This document shows positions 46,541-58,760 of a DNA stretch of 64,000 nt, in pieces. The position numbers and the translations under genes are program-made. The stretch is from Cordia subcordata (lineage: Eukaryota; Streptophyta; Magnoliopsida; Boraginales; Cordiaceae), in assembly GCA_028554755.1 (NCBI GenBank), contig JAPTOF010000011.1, forward strand, positions 1,733,501 through 1,797,500. The letters are read 5' to 3'. The notes under the pieces were generated by a model, which searched no databases, was not told where the DNA came from, and saw only the letters and a list, made by a program, of their open reading frames with translations. Each line of letters starts with the position of its first letter. The first letter of the stretch is position 1.

Positions 46541-48337
46541 TGATGTGTTGGGTTTGTGTGTGCTTGTGTATTGTATGATTATTCTTGTTTTGAGGTGTTT
46601 TGTTCTTCACTCGGTGTATTAGTATAGAATTTAGGCTATACTTGTGCATATTAGGGTTCATGTGTTCATAGTTAAGGTTAAAACTTAAATACTATACTAA
46701 TGCATGTTTATTGCTTGTTTTAGGTGAGATTTGGAGAGATGATTAGACTTTGATTGATGGTGTTTGGGATATGAAACAAAACCAAGGGTGTTTCAGATGT
46801 AAAGGAATGAAAAAAAGTGCATTTGGAAGTGGCTGCACGAAGGAAGGAGCAACAGGGGCGAAAAGACGTCACGAAGCTCAAAATTAGAGCACAAACTAAC
46901 CTAGCTGGTCGACCTCCATTCCAAGCTAGTTGATCGGCCAAGTAGACCAGATAAGTCAAAGAACAAGCCAATTAGGCTATCCAACCAAGCCCTAAGGCCG
47001 GTCCCCCCAGCCCTATGCGATGGCAGCTCTATTTAAGGCACTTTCAGAAATTTTTAAGGCAAAAGACCTAGAGAACACCCACTGTTTCATTCACCCATTT
47101 CCCTAAACCCTAACTCCACCTAATCTCATCTCATACACATACTTCTATACACAAAAACACTAGGAGTCAAGCCTCTAAGAGGATCAAGCACAAGGATTAG
47201 GCGTAGCTCTTGGATTGTAAAGCATGGCTTTGGATAAAATGGTATCTTTCATCCTAAGTTTAATTATGTATGATTAGAGCTATATAGGGTGATTATATTT
47301 TGTTTTATGGATTGATTACTATTCTTTTGAAATGGATACTTGATGGATTTATGTGTATATATGTGTGTGTATACATACATATATATATATATGTTAAAGT
47401 CTATTTTGCTATTAATCATGTCTAAATCATTATGCTAGCATGTCTATGTGTTTGTGTGGTGATTACATAAAGGGGGTATGCTTATATACATGTCTATGTG
47501 TGTAATTTGCATACTTAATAGCATAAATAGCTTCTATTGCTTACATGTCGGGTGCTATTGCTTAAATTGGTGTAATCTAAGAATGTCTATGTGCTTAGTA
47601 GTAGAATATGCTAGTATATTATTGAATGCTATGCCCTAGATGTGTATGCTTTGCACTTAAACTTAATTCCCACTATTGTGATGATGATTAGTGGTGCTTA
47701 ACTAATGGCTAGCCTAGGTCGAGTCTCCTTTAGCTTTAAATCCAATTAACTGATTTCAAGATAGGTTAGTCGATCTTAGATGGACTAGGTCTTGGCTTTA
47801 AAACCAACTAACGGTTTAGATGCTAGGGTTAAACCAATCTAGGTCACCTAGTAATGCCTAGGTCATAAGCACCACGCTGTAGCTCTAGGTAGATGTGTCT
47901 AGGGATGGACCCGTACTGAGTCCTAAGGGTTCTATTAAGAGATTAATTAGATTTCTAGACTAGAGCAACCTAAACAATCCATTAAACAACCCTAACAAGA
48001 AGTAGTAATCACCTATAGGGAAGTAGTAATCATCCTATTTCCTCATTTCCATGTGTTAGACTCCCCTTGATCGCTTGATTCCTTTGTCACACATATACAC
48101 CCTTTTTATTTTTTTGCCATAGCTTAGATTTATCTTTCTCAAGCTCTCCTCAATTACAAAACACCAAAACATTGTATTTTAGGGGCCTAACATGTAGCTC
48201 CTTAGGATACACTTAGCTTAGGACAACATACATGTTTGGCCTTCCCGTTGATTCAACCCCGCACTCGCACATGCTGTACTACACACAACCTTTGTGCTTG
48301 TGGGTTATTTAAGCTTGTAATCTTAAATAGCATATCA
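46541..48337 (+). mobile_element. Solo LTR J, E family, inserted in K
   Basis: It is 1797 bp, TGATGTG...CATATCA, with a perfect CTGCT duplication at 46536-46540 and 48338-48342. It is closely related to the E LTR (61290-63382). A TATTTAAG TATA-like box (about 47030) follows a motif cluster (46905-47000). A CCTAGG-bounded structured segment lies at about 47861-47930. No internal sequence remains. Confidence 0.94.
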
Positions 48338-48342
48338 CTGCT

Positions 48343-48622
48343 AGGGCTTTCTCTATCAGGGTACCCTCGACAGAAATGGGTTCTGCATCTTTGACAAGGG
48401 CATCCTTCCCATCTTTGGTGCCACCCCCATTAATGGGACTTTCGATACCATCATTGGCGTCCTTTCCACTAGATACAGAGAACCATTTTTCCTCGGGGCA
48501 AAAGGACTAATAGGTTAACTATTTTGGGCCATCTCGCCCATCTTAATAGCCCTACTCTCAGGTAAATAAACCCCTAGGTCTTCGACCATATCCCTAGGCC
48601 TAATCTTTTGAGTGGAATCCAT
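48343..48622 (-). pseudogene. K: N-terminal piece of the gag-like frame
   Basis: An ATG at 48620-48622 opens MDSTQKIRPRDMVEDLGVY. A stop follows AQNS, and a shift near 48460 leads to a hydrophilic frame (DGKDALVKDAEP) that enters 46540 in phase once J is removed. The upstream leader (48623-49195) and a minus TATAAATA (49196-49203) suggest a former transcription unit. Confidence 0.6.
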
Positions 48623-49203
48623 AAAGGAATAGTAACAATAGACTGAAGCCTTTTACCAAGGAAAATTTAAGATAAAGTCCTCGCCAAAACTAAAAGCTAA
48701 AGCCTCCTCAAGGGTATTTGGGCTATGAGGGGTAGGAGTCTCGAAGTTTCCCAAATTATCAAGTAAAATCAAGAGAAACCTCAACCCTATGGTTATTAAG
48801 ATAGACACAGGTGGCAAACGATTCTCAACATTATTCTTAAATGGACTAAGGGTATCAGATATCAAACGTACAAAGCATGCAAGGGAAGAGAAGAAATAGA
48901 AAATGTAAGCAAGAATGGACTTAATAAAAAGCAAACGGAGATAACAGAGGAACGTGAAAGGGTATAAAGCAAAGCGTACCTGGGAAAAGAATGAGGAAAC
49001 TTTAAAGAGAAAGTTAAGGAAACTCCTAGAAATGGGGGAGAATATGGTGGAGTTGTTACACCAGAGGTGTTCTTGGAGGTGGCAACGTGGAGCTATTGAA
49101 GGGAAAAGAAAAGAAAAGTTGGAAGGCAAAAAGAATGCTAGTGAGCAAATGCAAAAGCAAAAGGTGGAGAAATGAAATCAGAATGACAGTGAAAGTATTT
49201 ATA
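48623..49203 (-). promoter_or_regulatory. Leader and TATA-like site of K
   Basis: The minus TATAAATA at 49196-49203 lies about 570 bases before the K ATG. The 158-codon frame at 48653-49129 is Phe/Leu/Ser-rich and resembles no protein, so I treat it as leader. Confidence 0.4.
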
Positions 49204-49269
49204 CCTTGAATTGAAAATGATTTGATATTCAAAAAACATGTTAGAAATGCTGGTTAAGCGACGAGTCAC

Positions 49270-49880
49270 TAATGAAAGGGAAACTTTGTTGTGTGTTTCC
49301 AAGGTGAGTCTTCATTGCAGATAGGTGCATTGTTTCGTGTAGTGCACGCGCCCATGGGAAAACAAGGTAACTTACCTTCACGCGCTAGGAGCCCAAAAAA
49401 AGGCCTAAGTGTACACTCTATCGACTGAGGAACATTCGGTGACATATCAATGCGGTAAGTCCCCAAATTGGGGCTGACGATATGGGATCGACTAACTACA
49501 CCATCCTAATTGGGAGCCTCCGATGAAACCTCCCAAGACTAGGCTCAACCGACCAACTTAGAGGCTTTTCTCGACTATAAGCCCCAGTAGGTCCAATGAC
49601 CACTTGTACAAACAGATAAGGTGACACGTGTCCCTCTCTCTTAAACTATAAGTAGGACCCCTTGGTTCCAAATAAGGTAACTCAACTCTATACACTCTTT
49701 TCCATAATTAAACTTACCCCAAGAAGAAAATACTGACTTAGGCATTGGAGGATTTTTGGTCGGTACCACATTGGTGCCTAGATTCTTTGTTTTGTAGGTC
49801 ATATACGCTGGAACAAGGACAAGAAGACTTTATCTGATTCTTGGCGGGATCAGGCCTCAAAAAGTTATGTAATCCAAGCC
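49270..49880 (+). repeat. Probable LTR remnant (+ strand)
   Basis: A GACACGTGTC palindrome (a G-box, about 49622-49631) is followed by a TATA-like CTATAAGTAGG (49645-49655), a C/T-rich leader and a GACTTAGGCATTGGAGG..TTGGTGCC segment (about 49735-49795) like the U5 end of some plant gypsy LTRs. No partner LTR or duplication was found in the window. Confidence 0.4.
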
Positions 49881-51173
49881 TCTATATCTATATGACAGCA
49901 CAAAAAGTTAATGTAAGGCTCTTCTACTAAGATTAGGAAAGAATTTGACATATTGCACTAAGTTTCCATGTAATGAAACTCTTCTTCTTTTTTTTAATTT
50001 TATTTTTTATTTTTTAAATAAAGAAGATATATCATAGGCATTCATGAAGAGTGTCAAGCTAAGGAACATTAACCGTTCATAAGACTATCTAAGTTACAAC
50101 ACTGGAACAACTTCAAGTGATCAAGCTAATTAAAAACACAATTGAAACCTACTCTTGTCGAGCGTTCCTCTCTAATTTGAATCATTTTCTCAGATGAGGA
50201 AAATGTGTATAGAGAACAGCTTTGTAATAAATTAGGGTAAGAAATACATGACATGTGGCAGACAATGAATTGTAATAAATTAGGGTAAGAAATTAAAATC
50301 TCCATGGTTGTTGCTTTATATATTGGTATAGATATTATGAAGAATCTCTTCTAAATTGGAATATGATTTGCATATGAAACCATCAACGAGAATTGGCAGG
50401 TGAGTGCCATCCTTGAAATGAACATCTCATTTCCAAATTTTGACCCAGTTAAGATTTCTACTCCAGTCACGTGTTTGCCAATAAATAAATTGCAAAAGAG
50501 ATTTACACTAAAAATAATAACATTTAAAAATAATAAGTCAACCATAATAACAAAATTTTAAAAATTCTACCATAATAATAAATATTTAAAAATAATAAGT
50601 CAACGATAATAATAAGTCAACCATTATAAGAGGAATTAATTGGCTCTATATGTTGGTGTAAAATTCATTTTGTGCTTCTACATTTTTGCCAACATAAGTA
50701 AAATGTACCTAATGATCTTAATTGCGGAGTTTAACTTCAAACATTTCTTTTATAAATATAATTTTCATGGGATTCTCTCTTTTCCCCTTTGATTATGCTT
50801 ACAGTAAGTTCTTACTATTCAAAATTCTCAGAACTTGCAATCTTAAGGTGGTGTTATAAGATAAGAAAAGTTTCTTCTATCTAGATCATTTATTAGTCAA
50901 TAATCAATTAGTAGTATTATACTTGGAGGGCATTTTAATGAAAAATCATTTTTTTTCTTCTTCTTTTTTTTTAAAAAATAGTATAAAATATTTAACTTGA
51001 TTTTCAAAAACCTTAAAATTTTGAAAAATTTTGAATGTAATTATAAAAAATTAGAAAATTTTATTTCCAGAAGAACCTTCTCAAAAAGTTATAGAAAATA
51101 ATTAAAACTATAATTCAAACCAACGTTCAAAATAATCCTATACGTTTTCTTTATAGAAGCTAGAAAGGGGTAC
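49881..51173. other. AT-rich stretch without recognisable genes
   Basis: I see no gene here. 50510-50640 holds several imperfect copies of an AATAATAAGTCAAC unit. 50940-51130 is A/T-rich. GGTAC at 51169-51173 may be the left target duplication of element D. Confidence 0.6.
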
Positions 51174-52802
51174 TGATGTGTCTTGGTTTGTCCATGTTTG
51201 TTCTTGTATTTTCTTATGTTTTTAGAGGTGTTTTGTGCTTACTTAATAACATTAGTGTAATACTTATATAATAGTTGTGCATATGTGTTTCTGAATGTCT
51301 ATAGTTGGATTTTATAGTTAAATGCTACACTAAAAGCTTAATTTTGTGCCTTAGGTGCGCTACGGATAGGAAAAGGAGCTTGAACGAGGATGGAGAATGA
51401 AGAACGAAGATGTACAAGTCGTGAAACAAAGGTAAAAAGTGAGAAGAATGAAGATTGGAGGTGGAAAAGAGTATTGATGGAGCATAAAGGAAGAGCTAGG
51501 CCACTGGCTAGGTTGATTTGCTAAACCAGTAAGTCAAGGAAAGTTGCCGGTCTAGTATAGCCTCAGAGTTGGTTGACCGCCCAGGTCGACTAGCCAAGTC
51601 AGTGAGCTTCTATTTTTGAGTTGTTCTATAGAAGAAGAACAACTGACTGACCAGCTAGGTCGATTGGCTGGGCGCTGAAGAAGTCTATAAAAGTGTGATT
51701 TTCAGCAATTTTTGGGGAGAACTTTCATCTATTCTTCATCCCATTAAAACCCTTGCCCTCCATCACTCTTACCCACTTGACACACTCAATCCTACATCAA
51801 TTCCATCCATAAACAAGCTTGAATTGAAAGATCAAACAAGGATTTAGAGGGTTTAAAGTAAGATTTGTAAAGAGCAAGCAAGAATAATAAGAGAGCTTTT
51901 CATTCTTCTCTTTACTCTTGTTTATACTATGTTGGATTAACTCTAAATTAGGATTGATTGTAATTTTTGTAATAGATTAAGGATCTAAACACTTGTTTTG
52001 AGATTTTGATGGCTATATAACATGCATCGTTCTTCTATTGCTATGGTTTGGATTTAAACATGTCAATATGAGTTCGCATGTGTAATGTAAGCTTATATGC
52101 TAATAGTAATGGCCTCACCTTAGCCTTAATTCATGTTAAGTGCATGAGCCCTACTTGCAACTACATTTGTCTTGATTAATTAAGTTTATCAATGCCTAGC
52201 ATGAAACATGGCTAAAAGCATACCTACTATCATTTGTTTGACCTACGGGACTTGATCTCTAGTTTGAAACAAAGCTAAAAGGTTAGACTCCTTGTTAAGA
52301 AATTAATCAAGACGCAAAGGACTTAGAAACTGGACCCAAAAGCTCTAGCTAGTTAGGACAAACCTATACTTCTAATTGGACTCGACTAGGGATAAGGTTG
52401 CATCAGTAGTTAAAGGTAATAAGGCTAATAAACTAAGCCTGCAACTAGAGTGTCCGGACCATCAATAGCCTTAAAGCAAGAATAGGAACCTAAACCCATT
52501 CCAAGAGAGCAATCACACCTAAGTTCCACCGAAACCTAGTTGATTCCCCATTTCCATATCTCGTTCATATCTTCATTCCTATTAGTTAGGCTTACTTTCT
52601 CTTTAGTTTAAGTTTAAATTGGAGCTCTACTTAATTCAAAAATCGTAAAAATAGTAGGTAGAATCACATGTAGCTATTGTAGGACGTGCTTGTAGATGGG
52701 AACCACACTTAGATAGCCTTTCTAAGGAAGATGATCCCAGTACTCAAGCCCTAGACTACAAAGTCCTGTCGCTTGTAGGTGTTTTAACTAGAAAGCACAT
52801 TA
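51174..52802 (+). repeat. 5' LTR of element D
   Basis: It is 1629 bp, starts TGATGTGTC and ends ACATTA (from ATCA). TATAAAAG is at 51686-51693. Motif copies, partly decayed, lie at 51505-51670. It pairs with 60401-61289. Confidence 0.9.
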
Positions 52803-52808
52803 AGTTTG

Positions 52809-52828
52809 TGGCGCCATTGCCAAGGGGG
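52809..52828 (+). other. Primer binding site (tRNA-Asp) of element D
   Basis: TGGCGCCATTGCCAAGGGGG differs at a few places from the intact TGGCGCCGTTGCCGGGG and stands six bases from the LTR end. Confidence 0.8.
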
Positions 52829-52960
52829 CACAGTTGTTGCTTTCTTTGTTTTTTGTGTGTTTTTCATTAGTTACATGTTGTATATACTTTTCTTGTTTGT
52901 TTATTATGTACATATCTATTTCTATTATTTGTTGTTTTTACTTATTTTGATATTTCTAGT

Positions 52961-54259
52961 TGATAAGTCCAAAATAAACCATGAATCCGTAGTTGTTTAT
53001 GCTTCAATTCAAGATTAGATGCTTCCTAATTAAGGTTATTTTGTATATTTTGCATGTTTATACTTGGAAAAAGGAGTTGGAAGCATTATATATAGATTCA
53101 AGGGACTTTTGGACGTGTTGGGAACTGATAAAATTAATTCTGCCACTTTGGAAAATGCCATGCAAAGTTTATTCAAGATTGATTGAGAATTTGAAGATAT
53201 TTTGCAAGTTTCTTAGAGATGAATTGTCGACCAAAAATATGTATTAGTCTTAGACGGAAAGAAAACTATTTTTGAGGAGTTTATTTTGACAAGGATTGGA
53301 TTTTTGGTTGTTGACCTTTTTTTAGATTAGCATTAAAAGAGTTTCCTTATCTGAAGGAACTCCTAGGTTTGATACTTTTCTATAAATCTTCCATAGAACT
53401 ATGCAGGAATTATCAAAGCTTTTATTTATTATTTTTTTAGTAAATATTTTCTTTCTTCTAGGCACCTAATTGTTAGACTCTTACTCTAATCAGGTTAATT
53501 CGAAGTTTATGATTTCTTAAATCTGTGAGATCTAATTGATTTTCTTCTTTTGCCTTATTTTGGTATTTATGTATTTATTGTTTTAAGAATTGATATTATC
53601 TTGTAATTGTTTAATTAGGGTCCGATTATTCAATTGCATGATGTTAGATAGCTAGATAGATTGATTTAATTAATCTAAGAATAGTGGTAACTAGGTCTCC
53701 TGTGTAAACACATAATCTAATTGAGCAATTGCTGCGAGAGAATTGACTTTTAAAATCAAGTCTTTCTAGAGTCTAGTGCTGCCATTAGATAGACCCCGCG
53801 GGTATCTCCTGGGGGTAGACCATCTAATAGGTCAGACGATAGTGAGGAAAGATTGTAGTGGATTTAAGCCATTATCAACACTGATAGGAAAGATGAGGCT
53901 GTTAGGCCATGCTGACGACCATAATTGGTTTATCAAAATACATGAAAAGTCATCTTTGCATCTAGGATCAAATTTGTAAGCCTAAATGGAAATACACCCT
54001 AGGCTAGCTAATTTATCATTTAACTCTTTTTCTTTATTATCTTGCTTTATTTTTAGTTTGTTATTAGTTCTTTAGTTTTTTTACTTATTATCTATTTAAT
54101 TTTAATTGACAACCCCCTTTTCTTGTATTTCGCTTATTCTTTTGTCTTGGCATAAAGGTATATTTTAAATCAATCCCTGTGAGTTTGATCGTTCTCACTA
54201 CTATTGCAAATAGTGAGGTAGAGTAGGAACTTTATTTTTAGTGGATTCAGCACCCATCA
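52961..54259 (+). mobile_element. Solo LTR F in the leader of element D
   Basis: It is 1299 bp, TGATAAG...CCATCA, with a perfect CTAGT duplication at 52956-52960 and 54260-54264. A TATAAAT lies near 53382. It belongs to a different LTR family from A-E. The 67-codon frame at 53776 is LTR sequence. The orientation is set by the TATA and the U5-like end. Confidence 0.92.
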
Positions 54260-54399
54260 CTAGTTTAGTTCACATTTTCCCAATTGTGCTTTCTTTTGTG
54301 TTTTTCTTAGGATCTAGGTGTTTATGGTAGGTAGTTGTTTTGTTGAATTGAAGTCTGGGGTTGAAGTGTTAAAGGAGAATTAGGTTTTGTTGCACATTT

Positions 54400-56065
54400 G
54401 AATAGATAGCTAATCCTAATTCTGATCCTCTTGGAGCCAAGAATTTAAGGCAATACCTTAGGCCCGATACTTATAAACCTCGTATACCTATTCAACTACC
54501 AACATTAGGAGATATGACCTTTAAGATTAGGCTCGAGATTTTGCAAATGCTTCTATCATTCTATGGGCGTAGTAGTGAGAGTCCCTATGGGCGTAGTAGT
54601 GAGAGTCCCTATGTGCATATAGGTGTATTCCTTGAAACATGATCTACCATTCATCTTAGGGACATCTCTTCTAAGAACATTAGGCTTAGATTGTTCCCAT
54701 TCTCTTTGAAAGATAAAGTGAAGCAATGGCTTAAGTCCTGACCTCATGAGGCTATCACTAGTTGGGATGACCTTTAAGTTAAATTTCTTTAGAGATTCTT
54801 TCCCATAGCTAGGATGACCACTCTTAGGGTCAAGATTATGACATTTGCATAACGATTAGTTAGAACCCTTTCACAAAACTTGGGATAGATTCAATGAGCT
54901 TTGTTGCTAGTGCCCATATCATGGGTATCATTTTCATTAATTGCTCTAGTTTTCTATTTAGGCTTGACTTCACACCATGGGTTAATGGTCAATGCTTTGA
55001 GTGGTGGGGGCTTCTATGATCTAACAACTGAGAAGCATGGTTAAAATTAAAGGATATAGTTGAGGACTTGTTCCAGAATGTTAATTTTGAGAGAAATGGG
55101 AAGGGAACTAGGAAAACCACTCTTAGTAGTGTGTTCAGGGTTGACTCGACTTATGACTTAGCTACTGAGGTAAAAGCTCTCTCTAGGAAGTTTGACTAGT
55201 TTATGTCTTTAGACACTACAACCGCTCATAGGTTTACTCCTAGCGCATCTTTCCTCATCCTTTGAGTCTTATAGAGGCATGTGTGTTATGCTTTGAGTTT
55301 AGTCATATCACTATAGCATGCTTTCTTACTCCTCAATTCCCCAAGTTTATGCAGGAGCAAATTCTCACCACCCAAGATCGTTCATCCACTCCTCGCCCAC
55401 CTAAACTCGAGAGGTGTGATCATTCCAAGACCGTGTAGTAGCATCACGGCATAGATTTTTCTTATTCATTCCAGAATCATCCTAATCCATTACTTCCTAG
55501 TCCTCTAGGGTTTCATCAAGTAGTTTTCGATCTTAAGTTTCCTAGTTCTTCAAAGCAACCATTCCAGCTTACTCCTATTGATTCTATTCTACCAGCTCAG
55601 CCTGTAATTGACTATAGGATTGATTTACTCACTGAGATGATATAGGCCCAGCAGCAGATGATAAAGTCCCAAAAGTAGATGTTTCAGAGTGTGATTTGGG
55701 GAGTTAAAGAGTTAAGTAGGACATCTTGCTAAACAAGTTTTCTATAGAGACCTAGGAAAGCTACCTGTTTATTCTGAGCTGAGTCTTATAGATCCTTGTA
55801 GTACTTCTAGCATTTTTCCTAATGATTATGCACAGGCTAAATTTGTCACAACCTTGAGAAGTGGTAGGGTTATTGATAATTAGGTGGGAGAATCATTAAG
55901 TAGAGATAGGCCTAAAATGACGTGTTGATGGAGAGATTAATGTGCTTAATGAGACGACTAGAGAGTTTGAGAAGAAAGAGAGAAATTGCATAGAGATGAG
56001 TATTGATCTACCACGTAGAGAAGGGAAACATGTTGTTGAATCTCATGATGTTACTCCTAGAGCTC
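54400..56065 (+). pseudogene. gag of element D, heavily decayed
   Basis: Segments in several frames match Gag of A: NLRQYLRPDTYKPRIPIQLP (54440-54500), LRLFPFSLKDKVKQWLKS (about 54685-54740), TSWDDL, MVNALSGGGFYDL (about 54985) and TTLRSGRV-like text near 55850. A 24-base unit is duplicated in tandem at about 54561-54608. Stops are frequent. A clear zinc knuckle is no longer readable. The frame is cut by solo LTR G at 56070. Confidence 0.75.
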
Positions 56066-56070
56066 CTTTT

Positions 56071-57816
56071 TGTTGAGATTGTATGCCCTAGAGGCAACTT
56101 GTATATGGATATTAAACTAGACATTTGATCATTGTTTATATTTATGAGCCCTTTTTTCATATATTATCTCTAGTATATATGCGTGATACATTGTGCAAAG
56201 GTCATATGACTTAGTCTAATGACTTGGGTACATAGTAACGTTGGATGCATGGCAGGTCCAAGTCTAGTTTTTGGATATATCATAAAGATGTCCACAACCA
56301 AATGGTAGTGTTGATCACTTTATTGGAATAAGGCTACAGTGTGCGAGTCTCCTGATAGTGGTAATTTGCCTAGGTATTGTCCAGACTTTGCTTCTAGTGC
56401 ATGTGTCATGCATCAGATAGGACTACTGTGAGTATGTCTTTTGGAACCGTGCCATCATATATAGAGGCCAAGATACTTACTGCTTCTGAGTGACCAATGC
56501 TCTTAATCATGAGTATATGTGGATGAACTGGTGAAGTTAAGATGTAGCACTTTGATGTACCACAAGGAGAGGCTTTGAGTAGTAAGATTGTCTGTCTCGT
56601 ATGTTAGGTGTTATGTTGTAATCAATCTATAATAAATCTAGACATGCATGTGCAATAGTAGAGTCTATGTGCCCTTTGGATTTATCTTATTAGTCATCGT
56701 AAATCTAGATCTAGTGATATTACCCTTCAGGGGTATATCGACCATTTGACTTGTGGATCGCTCCGTAGATGGAGAGATCCATGACTAGGTGGTGATCACT
56801 CATTGGACTAGAGATTCCAAGGTTCCAAAAGTATTCTTGGAGGTGATGGTGCCTTTTGGCTAGCCTTGACTATGGGTGGACATAAAGAGATATCTTGGTA
56901 ATTTCACTTGGTTGGTCAAAGACAGTGGTTACTTGTTATAACCTATTTCTGCTTAGCCAGTGATTATCCTTGAAGTGCGGCTTTGGTCTTCTGGTGGAAA
57001 TAGACTGAGGTTAAAATAACTTTGATGTTGCCAAAGTTGTGCCAAGGGCATTTTGGTTATTTTGGGAGCCAAGGATAATTATGTCTTTTGATCCTTTTAC
57101 TAGTCATATTTCCAACATATGTAATTAATTGAGATCATCTAATTATGTGGATGATTTATTGAGATATAAATTTATAGAGAAGGAAAAAGATTTTATCCAA
57201 GTTTTTCCTTATTAAATTTATGGGCAGCTCAATAGGACAAGCAGGTCCCATGAAATTAGATATTATAGAGTACGAGGGAGAAAAAGAGTATCTTGGATAT
57301 TTTATCCATAAGGCATATTCTATTTCTAGAAAAGATAAAGTTGGAAACTTAATTGTTTCTAGGAACTTACCCAATTAGGGTAATTATGCACTATAAATAG
57401 TGAGCTAACAACAATACTCCCTTGAATCTCTTTGCCTCTTTCATAAAATGTGTGCAAGAATTTTCGCCTAGCATACCAAGAATACATACTACTCCATAGA
57501 TCTTTAATTATAGCTCTCTTAGGTGCTTTCCACTATATAGACACATCCTAACTTTGGAAAGGTTATTATAGTAAAGAAGGCTAATTGGGAGGCTATTCTG
57601 GTGGAGTTTTACAAAGCAAAGAGACCACCCACTTGGATTTTCAACTTCTTGAAGGTATATCACTTCATCTTCTTGCTTATATGTTTAATCATATTGTGTT
57701 TATGTGTGCAAATAGCTTTTTATTACTTGTTCCACCACTATATTAGATATGCTCTTCAATTTTTTTTAAAAGCATGATAATCTATAGACAATGTTGTACC
57801 AATCCCAATCTTAACA
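56071..57816 (+). mobile_element. Solo LTR G in element D
   Basis: It is 1746 bp, TGTTGAG...CTTAACA, with a perfect CTTTT duplication at 56066-56070 and 57817-57821. The CTATAAATAG box is at about 57391-57400. The start TGTTGAGATTGTATGCCCTA resembles plant copia LTRs. No internal region is present. The sequence of D resumes in the middle of its polyprotein. Confidence 0.92.
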
Positions 57817-57821
57817 CTTTT

Positions 57822-58250
57822 CTCTTAGCATTAGAGAGACCAAAGAAAATTGAGGATAAGAAAGAATCGAGGATTTTAGAACCTCTTAAAGATATTAATG
57901 TCACTTTACCTTTAATTGAGGCCATTAGAAAGATACTAGCTTATGCCAAATTCTTTAGAGATTTGTGCATTCGGAAGAGGCAGACCACCTGTCTACCTAA
58001 GAAGGTAAAGCTTATAGAGAGGGTTAGTAGCATTTGTACTATAGGTAGTCCGCCTAAGCTTAGGGATCTTAGAGCTTTTACCATCTCCTGTGCTATCAAT
58101 GATCACTTGGTATCCCATGCCCTACTTGATTTAAGCTCTAGGTTTTGGGGCATTGAAGCCTACAAGTGTGGTTTTATAGTTAGTCGATAGGAGTGAGAGG
58201 AGACCTCAAGGGATAGTTAAAGATGTCATTGTTAAAGTTGGATAGTTCTA
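57822..58250 (+). pseudogene. Protease region of element D
   Basis: A 115-codon open stretch gives PLIEAIRKILAYAKFFRDLC, then PKKVKLIERVSSIC and HALLDLSSR, the counterpart of ALLDLGSS in A, with a following deletion that removes the NLIP part. Pieces of the protease C-terminal half follow near 58190-58350 in other frames (DVIVKV, ILGRPF). It is not functional. Confidence 0.8.
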
Positions 58251-58419
58251 TAAGTCTATGCATTTCGTTGTTTTAGACATGCATCCAGGTCATGAGACTC
58301 AGAGCACAACACCTGTCATTTTGGGAAGACCATTTTCAACAACTGCTAATGTAGTGATTCATTGTAGGACAGGGATTATTGATTTCACATTTAGAAATTT
58401 GAAAGTTAAGGTAAGGGGT

Positions 58420-58760
58420 TGTTGAATCTCCTACTAAGGATAGAAGGGGTGACAAGGAAAATTGTTTCTTTATAGAGTCTATCACTTCTGATGTTGAGGA
58501 TACTATTGAGATGGAGCGATTCTTCTTCTTGGATGAATTTGATGAGATGAGGGTACCATCTAGGATTGATGACATTGAGGTTGAGAGATTCCTAATCTTA
58601 GATGACCAAGAACTCGAATTGGAGTGATTTCTTTTTCTAGATGAGTGTAACGAGCTTGAGATAGAGAGTTTCTTATTTGAGAATGATTGGTTTGAGATGC
58701 TTACTACTGAGCTTGAGAAGTGTGTTGTTGTTAACGTCCCATTTGGCATAGTCTGTCTCT
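58420..58760 (+). pseudogene. Acidic repeat tail of the D polyprotein
   Basis: The frame holds four degenerate copies of a unit like ERFFFLDEFDEM, ERFLILDDQELE, FLFLDECNELEI and ESFLFENDWFEM, separated by short linkers, with one stop (near 58625) and an end stop near 58760. In A and B the corresponding place (after protease) is an acidic linker before RT. In D the element passes straight to 3' non-coding sequence. I know no function for it. Confidence 0.55.

Noticed and set aside
47100..47115. Interstitial telomere repeat (CCCTAAACCCTAA)
   Set aside because: There are fewer than two full units, in an LTR leader. AAACCCTA-like text is common in plant leaders.
48653..49129. 158-codon ORF as a membrane protein gene
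   Set aside because: It is a Phe/Leu/Ser-rich frame in a pyrimidine-rich leader, with no homology I recognise. It lies between a TATA-like box and the K start codon.
53776..53979. 67-codon ORF as a small gene
   Set aside because: It lies inside solo LTR F, with no homologue recognised.
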